A stretch of DNA of 64,000 nt. Origin: Nocardia flavorosea NBRC 108225 (GTDB taxonomy: Bacteria; Actinomycetota; Actinomycetes; Mycobacteriales; Mycobacteriaceae). Both the position numbers and the translations under genes were made by a program. Of this stretch, positions 55,065 through 64,000 are shown piece after piece; the first letter of the stretch is position 1; the number at the start of each line of letters is the position of its first letter. Location of the stretch: the NCBI RefSeq assembly GCF_001613385.1, contig NZ_BDCG01000016.1:1-64000 (forward strand), in the 5' to 3' direction. The notes below the pieces were generated by a model. The model was not told where the DNA came from and made no database searches. It saw nothing but the letters and a program-made list of their open reading frames with translations.

Positions 55065-55844
55065 GTGAGCGGCGGTGTCACGGCGCTGCGCCGCGGTGCC
55101 ATACGGCCCAGTCCCGTTTTCCTGCTGGTGCTGCTGCTGGCGGTGGGCGGTGGTGCGCTCGCCTGGAACGCGGAACTGGATTCGGCCTGGGCGAAGGCCG
55201 GTGTTTTCGTCCTGGTCGTCTTCGGCTGGGTGGTGAGCTTGTGCTTGCACGAATTCGCCCACGCCTATCTCGCCTGGCGGGCCGGTGACCGTGAGGTCGA
55301 ACTGCGCGGGTACCTGACGCTGAACCCGCTCAAATACAGTCATCCGCTGCTGTCGATCGTGCTACCGATGGTGTTCATCGCCCTCGGTGGTATCGGACTG
55401 CCCGGTGGCGCCGTGTACATCCACGCCCATCGGGTGCCGCCGCGAACCCAGCGGCTGATCAGCGCTGCGGGTCCCGCGGTGAACGCACTGTGCGCGGTGG
55501 TGCTGCTGCTGATCGTGGGGCTGTTCGGCAGCGCGCAGAGTAATCCGGCGTTCTGGTTCGGACTGAGCTTTCTGGCGTTCCTCCAGGTGACGGCGACTTT
55601 GCTGAATCTGCTGCCGATCCCCGGTCTCGACGGATACGGGATCGTGGAACCATCGCTGAGCTACCAGACCCGGCGCGGCCTGGACCAGTTCAAACCGTTC
55701 GGCATGCTCATCCTTTTCGCCCTGCTGTTCACCCCTGCGATCAACCAGGTGTTCTTCGACGCCGTCTACACCCTGTACGACTTTTCCGGGGTGCCGGAAC
55801 AGTGGTCCCGGTACGGCGGGTATCTGACCCGGTTCTGGGCATAA
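55065..55844 (+). CDS. M50-family membrane metalloprotease (site-2 protease-like)
   Basis: A 259-aa multi-pass membrane protein of peptidase family M50. The zinc motif HEFAH lies in SLCLHEFAHAYLAW (about 61-74) inside a membrane helix, and the third ligand region NLLPIPGLDGYGI (about 183-195) is the NPDG-like motif. About six hydrophobic helices; no PDZ domain. Family members cut membrane-bound substrates within the bilayer. GTG 55065 gives the length I recall for the Rv0359-type orthologue; no ribosome-binding site is seen. Substrate unknown. Confidence 0.85.
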   Translation: MSGGVTALRRGAIRPSPVFLLVLLLAVGGGALAWNAELDSAWAKAGVFVLVVFGWVVSLCLHEFAHAYLAWRAGDREVELRGYLTLNPLKYSHPLLSIVLPMVFIALGGIGLPGGAVYIHAHRVPPRTQRLISAAGPAVNALCAVVLLLIVGLFGSAQSNPAFWFGLSFLAFLQVTATLLNLLPIPGLDGYGIVEPSLSYQTRRGLDQFKPFGMLILFALLFTPAINQVFFDAVYTLYDFSGVPEQWSRYGGYLTRFWA

Positions 55845-55856
55845 CCCGGATGAGCT

Positions 55857-55924
55857 GGGCCCGCCCGGCGCGGCTCCGGCCGGACGGGCCCGGATACCCC
55901 GCCCGGAGCCGGTCCGGGTATCCG
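55857..55924. terminator. Two consecutive hairpins between convergent genes
   Basis: Hairpin 1: 13-bp arms with one mismatch (55857-55869 with 55879-55891). Hairpin 2: perfect 9-bp arms CGGATACCC/GGGTATCCG (55891-55899 with 55916-55924). They follow the M50 stop by 12 nt and probably end transcription from both sides; the FUSC gene ends at 56115. The rest of the 270-bp gap holds nothing recognisable. Confidence 0.65.
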
Positions 55925-56114
55925 AAACGTGCGGCGCGCGGCAGCGCCGTCCGTCGGCAACGCGGCGTGCGGGTGGGATCCCGACCGTACCGGCATAACC
56001 GATTCGGTCACGTTTCAGATTAGTTCACGACCCCGCGCACAGTAACGGGTAGCCCACTACGCGGAAATCCGGTGCTCCGGCGCGATCGGTTCGCGTAGTG
56101 GCGCCGCGCCGCAC

Positions 56115-57263
56115 TCAATTCTGTGGCATGACAAACGGGTTGGGCACCGTCGGCGGCAGCAGGGCCATCGCCGAAATCCGCTGTACCCCGCAGACCTGCA
56201 TGAGATCCACCAGGGTGGATCGGATCTGCGCGAAAACCACATGCGACGACAATCCCGCACCCGCAACCAGCTCCGGCCGGGCCTGTTTGGCCACCGACCG
56301 CAGGACGCGCGCCGCTTCGGCCCGGTCGGGCTGTTCGCCACGGTCGGCCAGCATCATTCGCCGGACCACATCGACCGCCTCCGCCAGCCGCTCCACCTCG
56401 TCGATCAGCCCCGGATTGAGGATTTCGTCGTCGCGCACCAGGGTCAGCGAACGCCGCAGCAGTACCCGGGTGTTGCGGACCGCGTTGTCGAGTGGATCGG
56501 CCGCCTCGCGTAATCGCTCGAGGCGGCCCCGGGAATTCCAATAGAGCGGGGAGATACGGATGACCTCACGTCCACCCTCCAGCGATTTGCGCAGCGAATC
56601 CAATTGATGCTGGGTGGCACGGACCGCGCTGAGCGCATCGCGGATCTTGCCCGGATCCTGCTCCAGCAGCCCCTGTCCGCAGTCGGTGAGCGATTTGCCC
56701 ACGACCCCGAGAATCGCCGCTGCCTGCTCCCGTGCCCGGCGCACCGGATGAAGCGGTAACGCGGCGACCACCACCACGCCCACCAGACCACCGATCAGGG
56801 CATCGACCATCCGGGACAGACCCGCCCCGGACTCGGGCGGCATCAACGTCGCCACCAGCACCGCCGAACCGGACGCCTGGATACCGATGATCGGCCCACC
56901 GTCCAGGAAGATCGCCAGCGCCATGGCCGCAGCCACCACCAGCGCGATCTGCCACACCCCGGTACCGACCTGGGAGATGAACAGATCCCCGACCCCGATC
57001 CCGAGTGCCACCCCCACCACGAGCTCGAGCGAACGGCGCAACCGGGCTCCGAATGCGGTACCGATCGAGACGATGGCGGCCGTGGGTGCGAAGAACGGCA
57101 GCGGATGGCCGACCACATCCTTGGCCAGGAACCAGGCCAGGGCCGCGGCCAGCGAGCACTGCAGAATCGGCAGCGCCGACAGCCGCAACCGGGTCCACGA
57201 ACGCCGTAGGCGCTCGGTGCCCCGGTCCCGGGCTCGAGACATTCGGGAGGTCGGGTCGCTCAC
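56115..57263 (-). CDS. FUSC-family membrane protein (aromatic acid exporter type)
   Basis: A 382-aa protein. Six predicted membrane helices in the N-terminal half (about 28-170: LPFFAPTAAIVSIGTAFGARL, LVVGVALGIGVGDLFI, LVGVVVVAALPLHPV) are followed by a long cytoplasmic helical domain (about 175-382) rich in Arg/Asp/Glu. This is the half-size FUSC/ArAE plan, a family that includes aromatic-acid exporters; substrate unknown. GTG 57263 is 14 nt downstream of the DUF3151 stop, so the two genes form an operon. Confidence 0.82.
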   Translation of the reverse strand: MSDPTSRMSRARDRGTERLRRSWTRLRLSALPILQCSLAAALAWFLAKDVVGHPLPFFAPTAAIVSIGTAFGARLRRSLELVVGVALGIGVGDLFISQVGTGVWQIALVVAAAMALAIFLDGGPIIGIQASGSAVLVATLMPPESGAGLSRMVDALIGGLVGVVVVAALPLHPVRRAREQAAAILGVVGKSLTDCGQGLLEQDPGKIRDALSAVRATQHQLDSLRKSLEGGREVIRISPLYWNSRGRLERLREAADPLDNAVRNTRVLLRRSLTLVRDDEILNPGLIDEVERLAEAVDVVRRMMLADRGEQPDRAEAARVLRSVAKQARPELVAGAGLSSHVVFAQIRSTLVDLMQVCGVQRISAMALLPPTVPNPFVMPQN

Positions 57264-57277
57264 GGGCGCGGATACGT

Positions 57278-57721
57278 TCAGTCCAGACCGAGTTCCCCGG
57301 CCGCCCGCGGATCACAGTCCTCGAGCAGATCCAGGCAACGGGCGTACTCGTCCGTTTCGCCGACAGCCCGCGCCGCTTTCGCCAGGGCGCCCACGCTGCG
57401 CAGGAAACCGCGATTGGGTTCGTGCTCCCACGGCACCGGCCCGAAACCCTTCCAGCCGTTGCGGCGCAGCAGATCCAAACCACGGTGGTAGCCGGTACGG
57501 GCGAATGCGTAGGCGGCGACGACATCGTGATTGATCGGTTCCGCTGCGTCCGCGGCCCGCTCCAGAGCGGCTTCGGCCAGCGCCGCCCAAGCGATCGAAG
57601 CGGCCGGATTCTCCGCGGCCACCTGCACCGGATCGGCGCCCGCGTCGAGCGCGTCCTCCGCCTCGTGCAGTTCAGGAAGGAGTACAGGTTGCGGTCCGAG
57701 CAGATCACCGAACGAGGTCAT
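57278..57721 (-). CDS. DUF3151 protein
   Basis: A 147-aa soluble, mostly helical protein with the family features MTSFGDLLGPQPVLLPE, ENPAASIAWAALAE, ARTGYHRGLDLLRRNGWKG and PWEHEPNRGFLRSV. It is restricted to actinobacteria and has no known function; the helical repeats recall TPR-like scaffolds. The start is ATG 57721, or ATG 57730 three codons upstream; no ribosome-binding site separates them. Matches mycobacterial Rv0360c in both family and position, opposite the Rv0361-like gene. Confidence 0.88.
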   Translation of the reverse strand: MTSFGDLLGPQPVLLPELHEAEDALDAGADPVQVAAENPAASIAWAALAEAALERAADAAEPINHDVVAAYAFARTGYHRGLDLLRRNGWKGFGPVPWEHEPNRGFLRSVGALAKAARAVGETDEYARCLDLLEDCDPRAAGELGLD

Positions 57722-57808
57722 GCGGTTCATTGTGCACGGCCATCGGGAATGCTCGATAGGCTGGCCTTCTACGTCACATTTTCTGACTGCCAGCAACGAG
57801 GGGTACAG

Positions 57809-60352
57809 GTGCCGCACCCGACCGACGACGAGAAACCGACGCGCTCCGAATCCGGCCCAGGCTCGCCCACCACGACGCCGGACGCCACGGACACCGGAAC
57901 GCAGCTGTCGCAGGCAGCCGATGCGGTGACCTCCCGTATCCGCCGGGCGTTCGGTCGAGGAAGCGTTTCCGGTCCGGGCGACGAACCCGCCCCCGGGGAG
58001 AGCAACGCGCCCACCGAGGCGCTCCCGCGGGCGTCGGCCGGCGGCTCGGATAACACCGAAGCCGCGGGGGCGGCACCGGAGGGTGATGCCGAGACGGAGA
58101 CCATCCGGACCGCCCCCGCGCAGCAGCCGAATTCCGCTGCCGGAGGCGACAGTGGATCTCCCGCGCCCGCGGAGGGCGATGAACCGGTGCCGGGGGCAGA
58201 CGGGTCGGATGACACGACCGAGCAGGATAAGCGGTCCGAGGTCGGAGCCGCGCCCATCGGCGCGAAGCTCACTGAGCAGCCGGAAGGTCAACCGGAGAAT
58301 GCCGATCGACCGGCCGGAGAGAGGGGAACCGGAGCAGCCGCCGGCTCCGTAGGTCCGGACGCTTCCGGGGAATCGTCCCGAACGGACCCTTCCGCAGAAA
58401 CCGACAGCGCTGCTCCGGCCGCAGCGGGCACGCCTGCCGGGAAGACTCCGGCGGCGTCCGGTACCGCGGACTCTGCCGGCTCTGCCACCCCGGACTCTGC
58501 CGGCAAATCCGCCGGCGATACCGAGCAAGCCCGAGAGGGACAAGCGGCCGGCGGACCGCCGGATGCTGCCGTGAAGGACGCCGACGGTCGAGCGGACTCG
58601 GGCCCGTCGGCCGATACACCGGAAGATGCCTCGGACTCGGATGCCGCGGAGCCGAAGCAGACTCGGGAAAGTGATTCGACAGGTAAGGACACCGGCGAAG
58701 CCGATGGTGCGCCGGGCCCAGGTCGGGGCGATCCGGAATCGACCGCAGAGAAAGAAGCGGACGATCCGCAGGATGTGGCCGGTGAGCCCGGTGATCCGAG
58801 TGATGGATCGGCTGGGCCGGCCGGTGCGTCCGGTGGTGCGGTCGGTGGACCGGACGGAGCCGCTACCGGCACGGCGGACGGTGCGGACGCCGCGGCCGAA
58901 TCCGACCCGGCAGCACCAATCGAAGCCTTGACGAAGGTGGCTACCGCGGGCAGTGGTGCCCCGGTCGCCGCCGGTGGCGCCGCGGTGGCGGCAGGTGCCG
59001 CGGGCAAGGAGGGGGCCGGCACCGATGCGGTGCAGCCGGAAACCGGGGATGCCTCCGGGAAGCCGGAAACAGCCGCAGCGGCCGGCGCCGGCGATTCGAA
59101 AACAGGCGCCGACGTCGAATCCGGTAGCGAGGGGAGTCCTACGGAACTGTCCGGTGGCGCGGAGGATACGTCGTGGCCGGTCGAGGGGGAGAGCTCCGGT
59201 AAATCGGAAACGGATACCGAGGTCGAGGCCCGGAGTGCCGGAAGTTCACCGGACCAGGCCGACGGTGAACAGGACGCGGCGCAGGCGGACGCCGGGGAGC
59301 CGGAAACCGGCACCCCCGCGCAGGGCGGCGGGGACGACCGGGCCGAGGCGGCCGAGGCCGGCGCGGATGGCTCGGACGCGGGGGATCGCTCGGGTTCGTC
59401 CGGCGATTCCGGGCCCGGCCCCGACAACGGCGAGGCACGGACGGTCGTCATCCCGCGGCAGCAGCGGCCGGATGAGGCACGCACCGTGGCGATGCCGGCG
59501 CAGAAGCCGGATCCCGATGCGACCGCGCGGATCGATATGAGCCAGGTGCGCAAGGCCGGTCGGCCGGCGCAGCCGCCGGGTGGCCCGCAGGGGCCCGCCC
59601 GGACCGATCGTGTGGGGCCGGGGGCGTCGGCGCTGTCGAAACCGCCCGCTACTCCGCGGCCGCAGTCGGGCCCGAAACGCCCCGGGCCGCAGGCTCCGGG
59701 CCGGCCCGATCAGCCCGCGCCGCAACGCCCGGGTGGTCCGCCGCCGGGGCCGCGCCAGGGTGGTCGTCCGCAACCTCCGCCGCCGCGGCCGGGGACAGCG
59801 CCCTCACCCGCCGACCTGAAACCCACCGCCGCCGAACAGCGGGTCGCGCAGGCGCCGCCGCAGCGCGCCCAGCCCCAGCGGGTGGAACCGGCGCCGGCTC
59901 CCGCGGCGACTCCGGGGGACAGCAACAAGAAATGGCTGATTGCCGGCGGGGTCGCGGTGGCGCTCGTCGTCGCGTTGATCGCGATCCTGGTGGGCGCCGG
60001 GTCGGGGGACGATTCCCCGCAGGCCCGGATCAGCGCGGCCATCGGCGATTACACCGGTGCGCTGGAAAACGGGGACCTGCCGGCGCTGCGTGATGCCACC
60101 TGCGGTGCGCTGCACGACTACTACCAGGGTCTGTCGGAGGAGCAGTTCGCCGGTGTCCATCGCCAGGCGGTGAGCGAGGGCAGCATTCCCGAAGTCACCG
60201 GTGTCGACGCGGTCAAGATCACCGATCGGACAGCCTTGGCGCAGGTCACGGTGCAGACCGATGCCGATCCGGAGGAAACCACCCGCACGTTCGATCTGCA
60301 GGAAACCGAGGCCGGTTGGAAGGTGTGCGATCCGCCGGCGGGCGCCCAGTAG
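57809..60352 (+). CDS. Long low-complexity membrane protein with small extracytoplasmic domain (Rv0361-like)
   Basis: An 847-aa protein. Residues 1 to about 560 are an Ala/Gly/Asp/Glu/Ser/Thr-rich acidic, disordered region. About 560-705 is Pro/Gln/Arg/Gly-rich. One membrane helix follows (about 707-730, WLIAGGVAVALVVALIAILV), then a 114-residue extracytoplasmic NTF2-like/DUF4878-type domain with two Cys (Cys32 and Cys107 of that domain). The C-terminal part and position match mycobacterial Rv0361, which is only about a third as long. GTG 57809 has GAGGGG five nt upstream. Function unknown; the tail length is striking. Confidence 0.78.
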   Translation: MPHPTDDEKPTRSESGPGSPTTTPDATDTGTQLSQAADAVTSRIRRAFGRGSVSGPGDEPAPGESNAPTEALPRASAGGSDNTEAAGAAPEGDAETETIRTAPAQQPNSAAGGDSGSPAPAEGDEPVPGADGSDDTTEQDKRSEVGAAPIGAKLTEQPEGQPENADRPAGERGTGAAAGSVGPDASGESSRTDPSAETDSAAPAAAGTPAGKTPAASGTADSAGSATPDSAGKSAGDTEQAREGQAAGGPPDAAVKDADGRADSGPSADTPEDASDSDAAEPKQTRESDSTGKDTGEADGAPGPGRGDPESTAEKEADDPQDVAGEPGDPSDGSAGPAGASGGAVGGPDGAATGTADGADAAAESDPAAPIEALTKVATAGSGAPVAAGGAAVAAGAAGKEGAGTDAVQPETGDASGKPETAAAAGAGDSKTGADVESGSEGSPTELSGGAEDTSWPVEGESSGKSETDTEVEARSAGSSPDQADGEQDAAQADAGEPETGTPAQGGGDDRAEAAEAGADGSDAGDRSGSSGDSGPGPDNGEARTVVIPRQQRPDEARTVAMPAQKPDPDATARIDMSQVRKAGRPAQPPGGPQGPARTDRVGPGASALSKPPATPRPQSGPKRPGPQAPGRPDQPAPQRPGGPPPGPRQGGRPQPPPPRPGTAPSPADLKPTAAEQRVAQAPPQRAQPQRVEPAPAPAATPGDSNKKWLIAGGVAVALVVALIAILVGAGSGDDSPQARISAAIGDYTGALENGDLPALRDATCGALHDYYQGLSEEQFAGVHRQAVSEGSIPEVTGVDAVKITDRTALAQVTVQTDADPEETTRTFDLQETEAGWKVCDPPAGAQ

Positions 60353-60363
60353 ATACGGTCCCT

Positions 60364-60403
60364 GCGCGACCGGGAAAGGGGCTTCCACTTTTCCCGGTCG
60401 CGC
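60364..60403 (+). terminator. Perfect hairpin terminator
   Basis: 14-bp perfect stem GCGCGACCGGGAAA (60364-60377) with 60390-60403, 12-nt loop, starting 12 nt after the upstream stop. Confidence 0.8.
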
Positions 60404-60441
60404 GTGACGATGGGAGTACCCCAGTATCGAGGACTTCCGTG

Positions 60442-60738
60442 ATGAACAGCTTCAGAACCCTCGCGCCTCTCGTCGTCGCAGGATGCGCGCTGGCCGTCCT
60501 GTCCGCGGCGCCGGCCGCCGCCGATCCTCAGATCTCATCGAATCGGGTCGAGGATTCACATCCGCTGCCCGCGGACCGCGCGGACGACGAGGCGGAGGAC
60601 GACGACCATCCCTACTACATGAATTGCGTTCATGCCCGCAGCGAATCCCACACCCCGCTGTTCGCTGGGCAGCCCGGATATTCGTTTCGGCTCGATGCGG
60701 ACGGCGACGGCCTGGCCTGCGAAGTAGGCGAGTACTGA
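60442..60738 (+). CDS. Secreted excalibur-domain protein
   Basis: A 98-aa exported protein: signal peptide about 1-27 (LVVAGCALAVLSAAPAAA-DP), an acidic Asp/Glu-rich spacer, and a C-terminal excalibur calcium-binding motif, YSFRLDADGDGLACE, with two Cys (Cys62 and Cys93) likely forming a disulfide. Excalibur modules bind Ca2+ at the cell surface. A GAGGA ribosome-binding site precedes the ATG. A separate unit flanked by terminator and promoter. Confidence 0.85.
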   Translation: MNSFRTLAPLVVAGCALAVLSAAPAAADPQISSNRVEDSHPLPADRADDEAEDDDHPYYMNCVHARSESHTPLFAGQPGYSFRLDADGDGLACEVGEY

Positions 60739-60815
60739 CCGGCCGTCCAGGGCCGGTCCCGTAATGGCGATGTCGCAGTGCACACTTCGCGGCGACTCCC
60801 GGGTAATACGGCCTA

Positions 60816-60821
60816 TACAGT
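60816..60821 (+). promoter_or_regulatory. -10 element (TACAGT) of the LuxR-type regulator, leaderless
   Basis: TACAGT ends 6 nt before the ATG at 60828. The upstream bases are AT-richer than the surroundings. Confidence 0.6.
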
Positions 60822-60827
60822 AGGTAT

Positions 60828-63428
60828 ATGGCGCGGAACTGGCCGATGATCGAACGGGCGAACGAGTTCGAAGCGATTCGCGCGACGCTCACCGGCTCCG
60901 ATCATGTCGGCGCTGTACTCATCGGGGAACCCGGTGTCGGGAAGACCACCCTCGCGCGGCGAGCGGCCGAGGCAGGTGGCGGAAATATCCGCTGGGTCGC
61001 GGGAACCGAATCGGCGCGCAGTATTCCGCTCGGTGTGTTCGCGCATATGGTCGGTGTGTACACCGCGCATGATCCGGTGACCTTCATGGCCGCGGCCCGG
61101 GAAGCGTTGCTCGCCGACGGGCTCACCACCATCGGGGTTGACGACGCGCATCTGCTCGACCAGCTCTCCGCGACCCTGCTGCTGCAGTTGGCGATCGACA
61201 AGGCCGCGCGAATCGTCGCCACCGTGCGCGATGGTGTTCCGGTGCCGGACGCGGTGACCACGCTGTGGAAGGACGGCCATCTGCTGCGGATCCACCTGCC
61301 CCCGTTCACGCAGCAGCAGAGCGTGGACCTGGTGGAATCGATGCTGGGTGGGCAACTCGAGGGTTTCACCGCCAACCTGATGTGGGAGTCCTCGGGCGGT
61401 AACGCCCTGTTCCTGCGGCATCTGGTGGAGGGTGCGCTGGAGGCGGGTTCGTTGCGGCAGGTGAACGGGGTGTGGCAGTTGCGGGGGCGGGCCGCGGTCA
61501 CCTCCGAATTGGCCGCGCTGCTGGAGGATCGGGTCGAGCAGCTGCCCGAATCCGTGCTGCGGGTACTGGAATTGCTCACCTTCTGCGAGCCCGCCGATCT
61601 CGAGGTGATGGCGGAGCTCGCCGGTGAGGAGGCGGTGGAAGCGGCCGAAAACGGCGGCGTGATCCGGGTGGTGGAGGACGGCCGCGATCTGGTGGTGCGG
61701 TACAACCATCCGCTGTTCGGTGAGGTGATCCGGCGCCGGCTGGGCATCGCGACCTCCCGGCGGTTACGCGGCAAGCTGTACTCCGCGCTCAAACAGCGCC
61801 GGATAAATTCCGCCGCCGATCGCATCCGGCTCGCCGAACTCGCCTTGGACAGCGATAAATCCGCCGATCTGGAACTGTTCGAATCCGCCGCCGAGGACGC
61901 CATCGGGCTGGCGAATCTCCCGCTGGGCGAACGGTTCGCGCGGGCGGCGGTGGAACGCCGCGGCGGGGTGGAATCCGCGGATCTGCTGGCCCGGGCATTG
62001 CTGTGGCAGGGGCACCGCATCGAGGCCGAGCGGACGCTGGCCAGTTTCGACGCCGACGATCTCGACGAGGTCCAGCTGGCCCGCTGGGGCAGTACCCGGG
62101 TGTCGAATCTGCTGTGGGCGATGGGCGATGCCGATAAAGCCGACGAGGTGCTGACGCTGGTGCGGTCGCGTATCACGCACCCGAAGATCGCCCTGATCAC
62201 GACCGGCCTCGCCGCCGCCTGCGCGGTCAGCGAGAACCGGCTCGGCGATGCGCTGCGCGAATCCGAACAGGTGCTGCGGGCCGCGGACGCGCCGCCGTGG
62301 GCGGTGTGGTGGGCTGCGTTCGGTGGTGGGCTCGCGGCGGCGCTGCTCGGGCGCGCGGCCGAGGCACGGGACTATGCGGAGCGGGGGCGCGCGGTGGAGT
62401 CGCATATCGACGGCCTGAACCGGTTCATGTCGACACATGCCGAGGTGCTGGCGCTCGTCCTCACCGGCGACCTGGCCGCCGCGGGTCACCGGGCCACCGA
62501 ATACTTCGGGTATTCCGCGCCCGGCCAATACCTGGCGTGGGGGATGTCGAAGATCCTGCAGGGCACCGTCGATGTGGCGCACGGCCGGTTCGCCGCCGGT
62601 ATCGACAATCTGGAGCAGGCACTGGCCGCGCTCACCGCGGAGGGCGCCGCCGCCTGGATGTTCCCCGCCCGGATCCGGCTCGCCGAGGCCTACGCGGCGC
62701 TCGGCCGCCCGGCCGAGGCCGCCGAATCGATCGCCGAAGCCGATGCCCGCGGCGGCCGGCACAGCGCCGTCTACGAACCGCAGCTCGAGATCGCCCGTGC
62801 CTGCCTGGCGGCGGCCGAGGGCACGGTCAGCACCGCCGTCGAGCGCGCGCTCCGTGCCGCGGACGCCGCCGCCCGCGCCGACCAGCACGCCGTGGAGGCA
62901 CTGGCACTGCACACCGCCGCCCGGTTCGGTGCGGGATCGGTGGCGCCACGGCTGGCCGATCTGGCGAACCGGGTGGACGGGCCACTGGTCCGGGCACAGG
63001 CGCGGCATGCGGTAGCACTGTCGCGGCGCGACGGCGCCGAGCTGGACGCGGCAGCAGCCGATTTCGAAAGCCTGGGCGCGCGGCTTTCGGCCGCCGATGC
63101 CGCAGCGCAGGCCGCCACCGCCCACGACCGCGCCGGCGATCGGCGACGACTGCTGGAATCGGCAGCTCACGCCAACCGCCTGGCCGCCGCATGCGACGGT
63201 GCGTCGACCCCGGCGCTACGCGACGCCGCCCAGCCGCTCCCGCTCACCGCCCGGGAGCGGGAGATCGCGAATCTGGTGGCGGCGGGCCTGAGCAACCGGC
63301 AGATCGCCGACCGGCTCACCGTTTCGGTCCGGACGGTGGAAGGACACCTGTATCGGGCTTGCACCAAGCTCGATGTCACCGATCGGGAGTCGCTCGCCGC
63401 ACTACTATGCGGCAAATCTGCCCACTGA
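60828..63428 (+). CDS. LuxR-type STAND/LAL transcriptional regulator
   Basis: An 866-aa regulator. The N-terminal ATPase has Walker A GEPGVGKTT (33-41) and a Walker B-like TTIGVDDAHLL. A central helical repeat region (about 300-780, TPR-like) follows, then a C-terminal LuxR/GerE helix-turn-helix (about 800-860, LTAREREIANLVAAGLSNRQ and VSVRTVEGHLYRACTKL). Such large regulators couple NTP-dependent oligomerisation to promoter activation; inducer and targets are unknown. Leaderless start at 60828. Confidence 0.9.
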   Translation: MARNWPMIERANEFEAIRATLTGSDHVGAVLIGEPGVGKTTLARRAAEAGGGNIRWVAGTESARSIPLGVFAHMVGVYTAHDPVTFMAAAREALLADGLTTIGVDDAHLLDQLSATLLLQLAIDKAARIVATVRDGVPVPDAVTTLWKDGHLLRIHLPPFTQQQSVDLVESMLGGQLEGFTANLMWESSGGNALFLRHLVEGALEAGSLRQVNGVWQLRGRAAVTSELAALLEDRVEQLPESVLRVLELLTFCEPADLEVMAELAGEEAVEAAENGGVIRVVEDGRDLVVRYNHPLFGEVIRRRLGIATSRRLRGKLYSALKQRRINSAADRIRLAELALDSDKSADLELFESAAEDAIGLANLPLGERFARAAVERRGGVESADLLARALLWQGHRIEAERTLASFDADDLDEVQLARWGSTRVSNLLWAMGDADKADEVLTLVRSRITHPKIALITTGLAAACAVSENRLGDALRESEQVLRAADAPPWAVWWAAFGGGLAAALLGRAAEARDYAERGRAVESHIDGLNRFMSTHAEVLALVLTGDLAAAGHRATEYFGYSAPGQYLAWGMSKILQGTVDVAHGRFAAGIDNLEQALAALTAEGAAAWMFPARIRLAEAYAALGRPAEAAESIAEADARGGRHSAVYEPQLEIARACLAAAEGTVSTAVERALRAADAAARADQHAVEALALHTAARFGAGSVAPRLADLANRVDGPLVRAQARHAVALSRRDGAELDAAAADFESLGARLSAADAAAQAATAHDRAGDRRRLLESAAHANRLAAACDGASTPALRDAAQPLPLTAREREIANLVAAGLSNRQIADRLTVSVRTVEGHLYRACTKLDVTDRESLAALLCGKSAH

Positions 63429-63510
63429 AGCCGTATAGCCGCTGGTCAACGGGTGAGGGAGGTGGCGGGTCGATGACACGGGTTCGCTACACGCGTGCCC
63501 CGGCTGCCGG

Positions 63511-64000
63511 TCACGACCGCAACCGGGCATGAGTGAAGCGGACCAGTTCCATCGGTCGTAGCCAGTCCGTGCGATCCCAGAACCCGGCTGCAACGGAGTC
63601 GGACTCTCCGATCGACTCCAGGGGGGACCAGCCTGCCGTGTCCAGCCACTCCGCGACTTGGCCGACGGCGGGCGTGCAGTGCCACGGTTCGCCCCGCGCG
63701 CCGACCGCCGCGGCGACTGCCCGGGCGTAGTCGTGACCCGCGTCGTCACGGTCTGAGGCGGGAACGATGTGGTCGAAAACCAGCTCGGATCCCGCCGCAA
63801 GTGCGCTCAGGGACGCGAAGGTCCGCCGTACCGCCTCGGCATCGAGGTACATCGACACCCCGAGCCAGGACACGAAGGTCGGGACGTCCGGCCTGAGTCC
63901 CGCGCGCACGAGTTCGGGAACCGGATCACCGGACGAGAGATCCACCGGCACCGATACACCCCGTTCCTGGATGCCGGCCTGATTCGACAGGGACGAGCGC
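63511..64000 (-). CDS. SAM-dependent methyltransferase (TIGR00027/LCMT-like), partial
   Basis: The C-terminal 163 residues of a class I methyltransferase are in the window; the gene starts beyond the right edge. The frame is open to the edge and includes the family segment GVSVPVDLSS near the edge, VSWLGVSMYLDAEAVRRTF, ELVFDHIVPASDR and the closing DWLRPMELVRFTHARL. This matches the actinobacterial putative SAM-dependent methyltransferases related to leucine carboxyl methyltransferases; the substrate is unknown. The SAM-binding glycine motif must lie outside the window. Confidence 0.85.
   Translation of the reverse strand, partial: RSSLSNQAGIQERGVSVPVDLSSGDPVPELVRAGLRPDVPTFVSWLGVSMYLDAEAVRRTFASLSALAAGSELVFDHIVPASDRDDAGHDYARAVAAAVGARGEPWHCTPAVGQVAEWLDTAGWSPLESIGESDSVAAGFWDRTDWLRPMELVRFTHARLRS

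Overview
The window is high-GC actinobacterial chromosome, most likely Nocardia or a close relative in the Mycobacteriales. This rests on gene content and gene order: dcd and a UDP-glucose dehydrogenase, an alanine-type aminotransferase, a large Fe-S reductase, dnaK-grpE-dnaJ-hspR, clpB with a flavohemoglobin, a TtfA-like gene beside pyrE, fba-DedA-GH76, and purA followed by four conserved genes. I recognise these as the mycobacterial Rv0321 to Rv0385 neighbourhood, rearranged. The assignment is from memory of families and gene order; no search was run.

Layout. 1-5331: the right end of an integrated element (actinobacterial integrative and conjugative element type). It has a YdcF-like gene, a GntR/UTRA repressor with a three-copy operator array, a small cysteine-rich protein, a RepSA-like replication initiator broken by a one-base frameshift, an excisionase and a tyrosine integrase. 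It ends at a tRNA-Gly(CCC) gene, the presumed attachment site. The transfer genes and the left attachment site lie outside the window. 5421-20954: housekeeping and accessory genes, including dcd, a TetR regulator with clear palindromic operators, an XRE-TPR regulator with a divergent unknown partner, the aminotransferase, a YibE/F membrane protein, an Hsp70-like membrane protein, UDP-glucose dehydrogenase, a two-subunit acyl-CoA dehydrogenase, a chimeric gene remnant and an F420/PNPOx-like enzyme. 21262-30378: the Fe-S oxidoreductase with an unusual repetitive tail, a secreted glycine-rich protein, two tandem secreted serine proteases and a second Hsp70-like membrane protein.

30644-40860 is the heat-shock block. 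dnaK-grpE-dnaJ-hspR has a SigH/SigR-type promoter followed by HspR (HAIR) operators. A flavohemoglobin and a globin-less paralogue precede clpB, whose SigH-like -35 element sits inside a HAIR operator. A diverged copy of the clpB 3' end lies downstream of clpB. 41192-51400 carries envelope and metabolic genes: a DUF5666-like membrane protein, a TtfA-like trehalose-monomycolate transport factor, pyrE, a ketoacyl synthase III, a YhhN-type lysoplasmalogenase, a degenerate minisatellite, a SPOUT methyltransferase, a GH76 glycosidase, two DedA proteins and class II aldolase. 51425-64000 carries an EmbR-like regulator, purA, a conserved unknown gene, an M50 protease, a FUSC protein, DUF3151, a very long low-complexity membrane protein, an excalibur-domain protein, a LuxR-type STAND regulator and a methyltransferase cut by the window edge.

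Two themes recur. At least nine genes have a TANNNT -10 hexamer 6-8 nt before the start codon, the arrangement for leaderless transcription. The two chaperone promoters combine a SigH-type sigma site with HspR operators. I did not find CRISPR arrays, insertion sequences or an obvious defence island.
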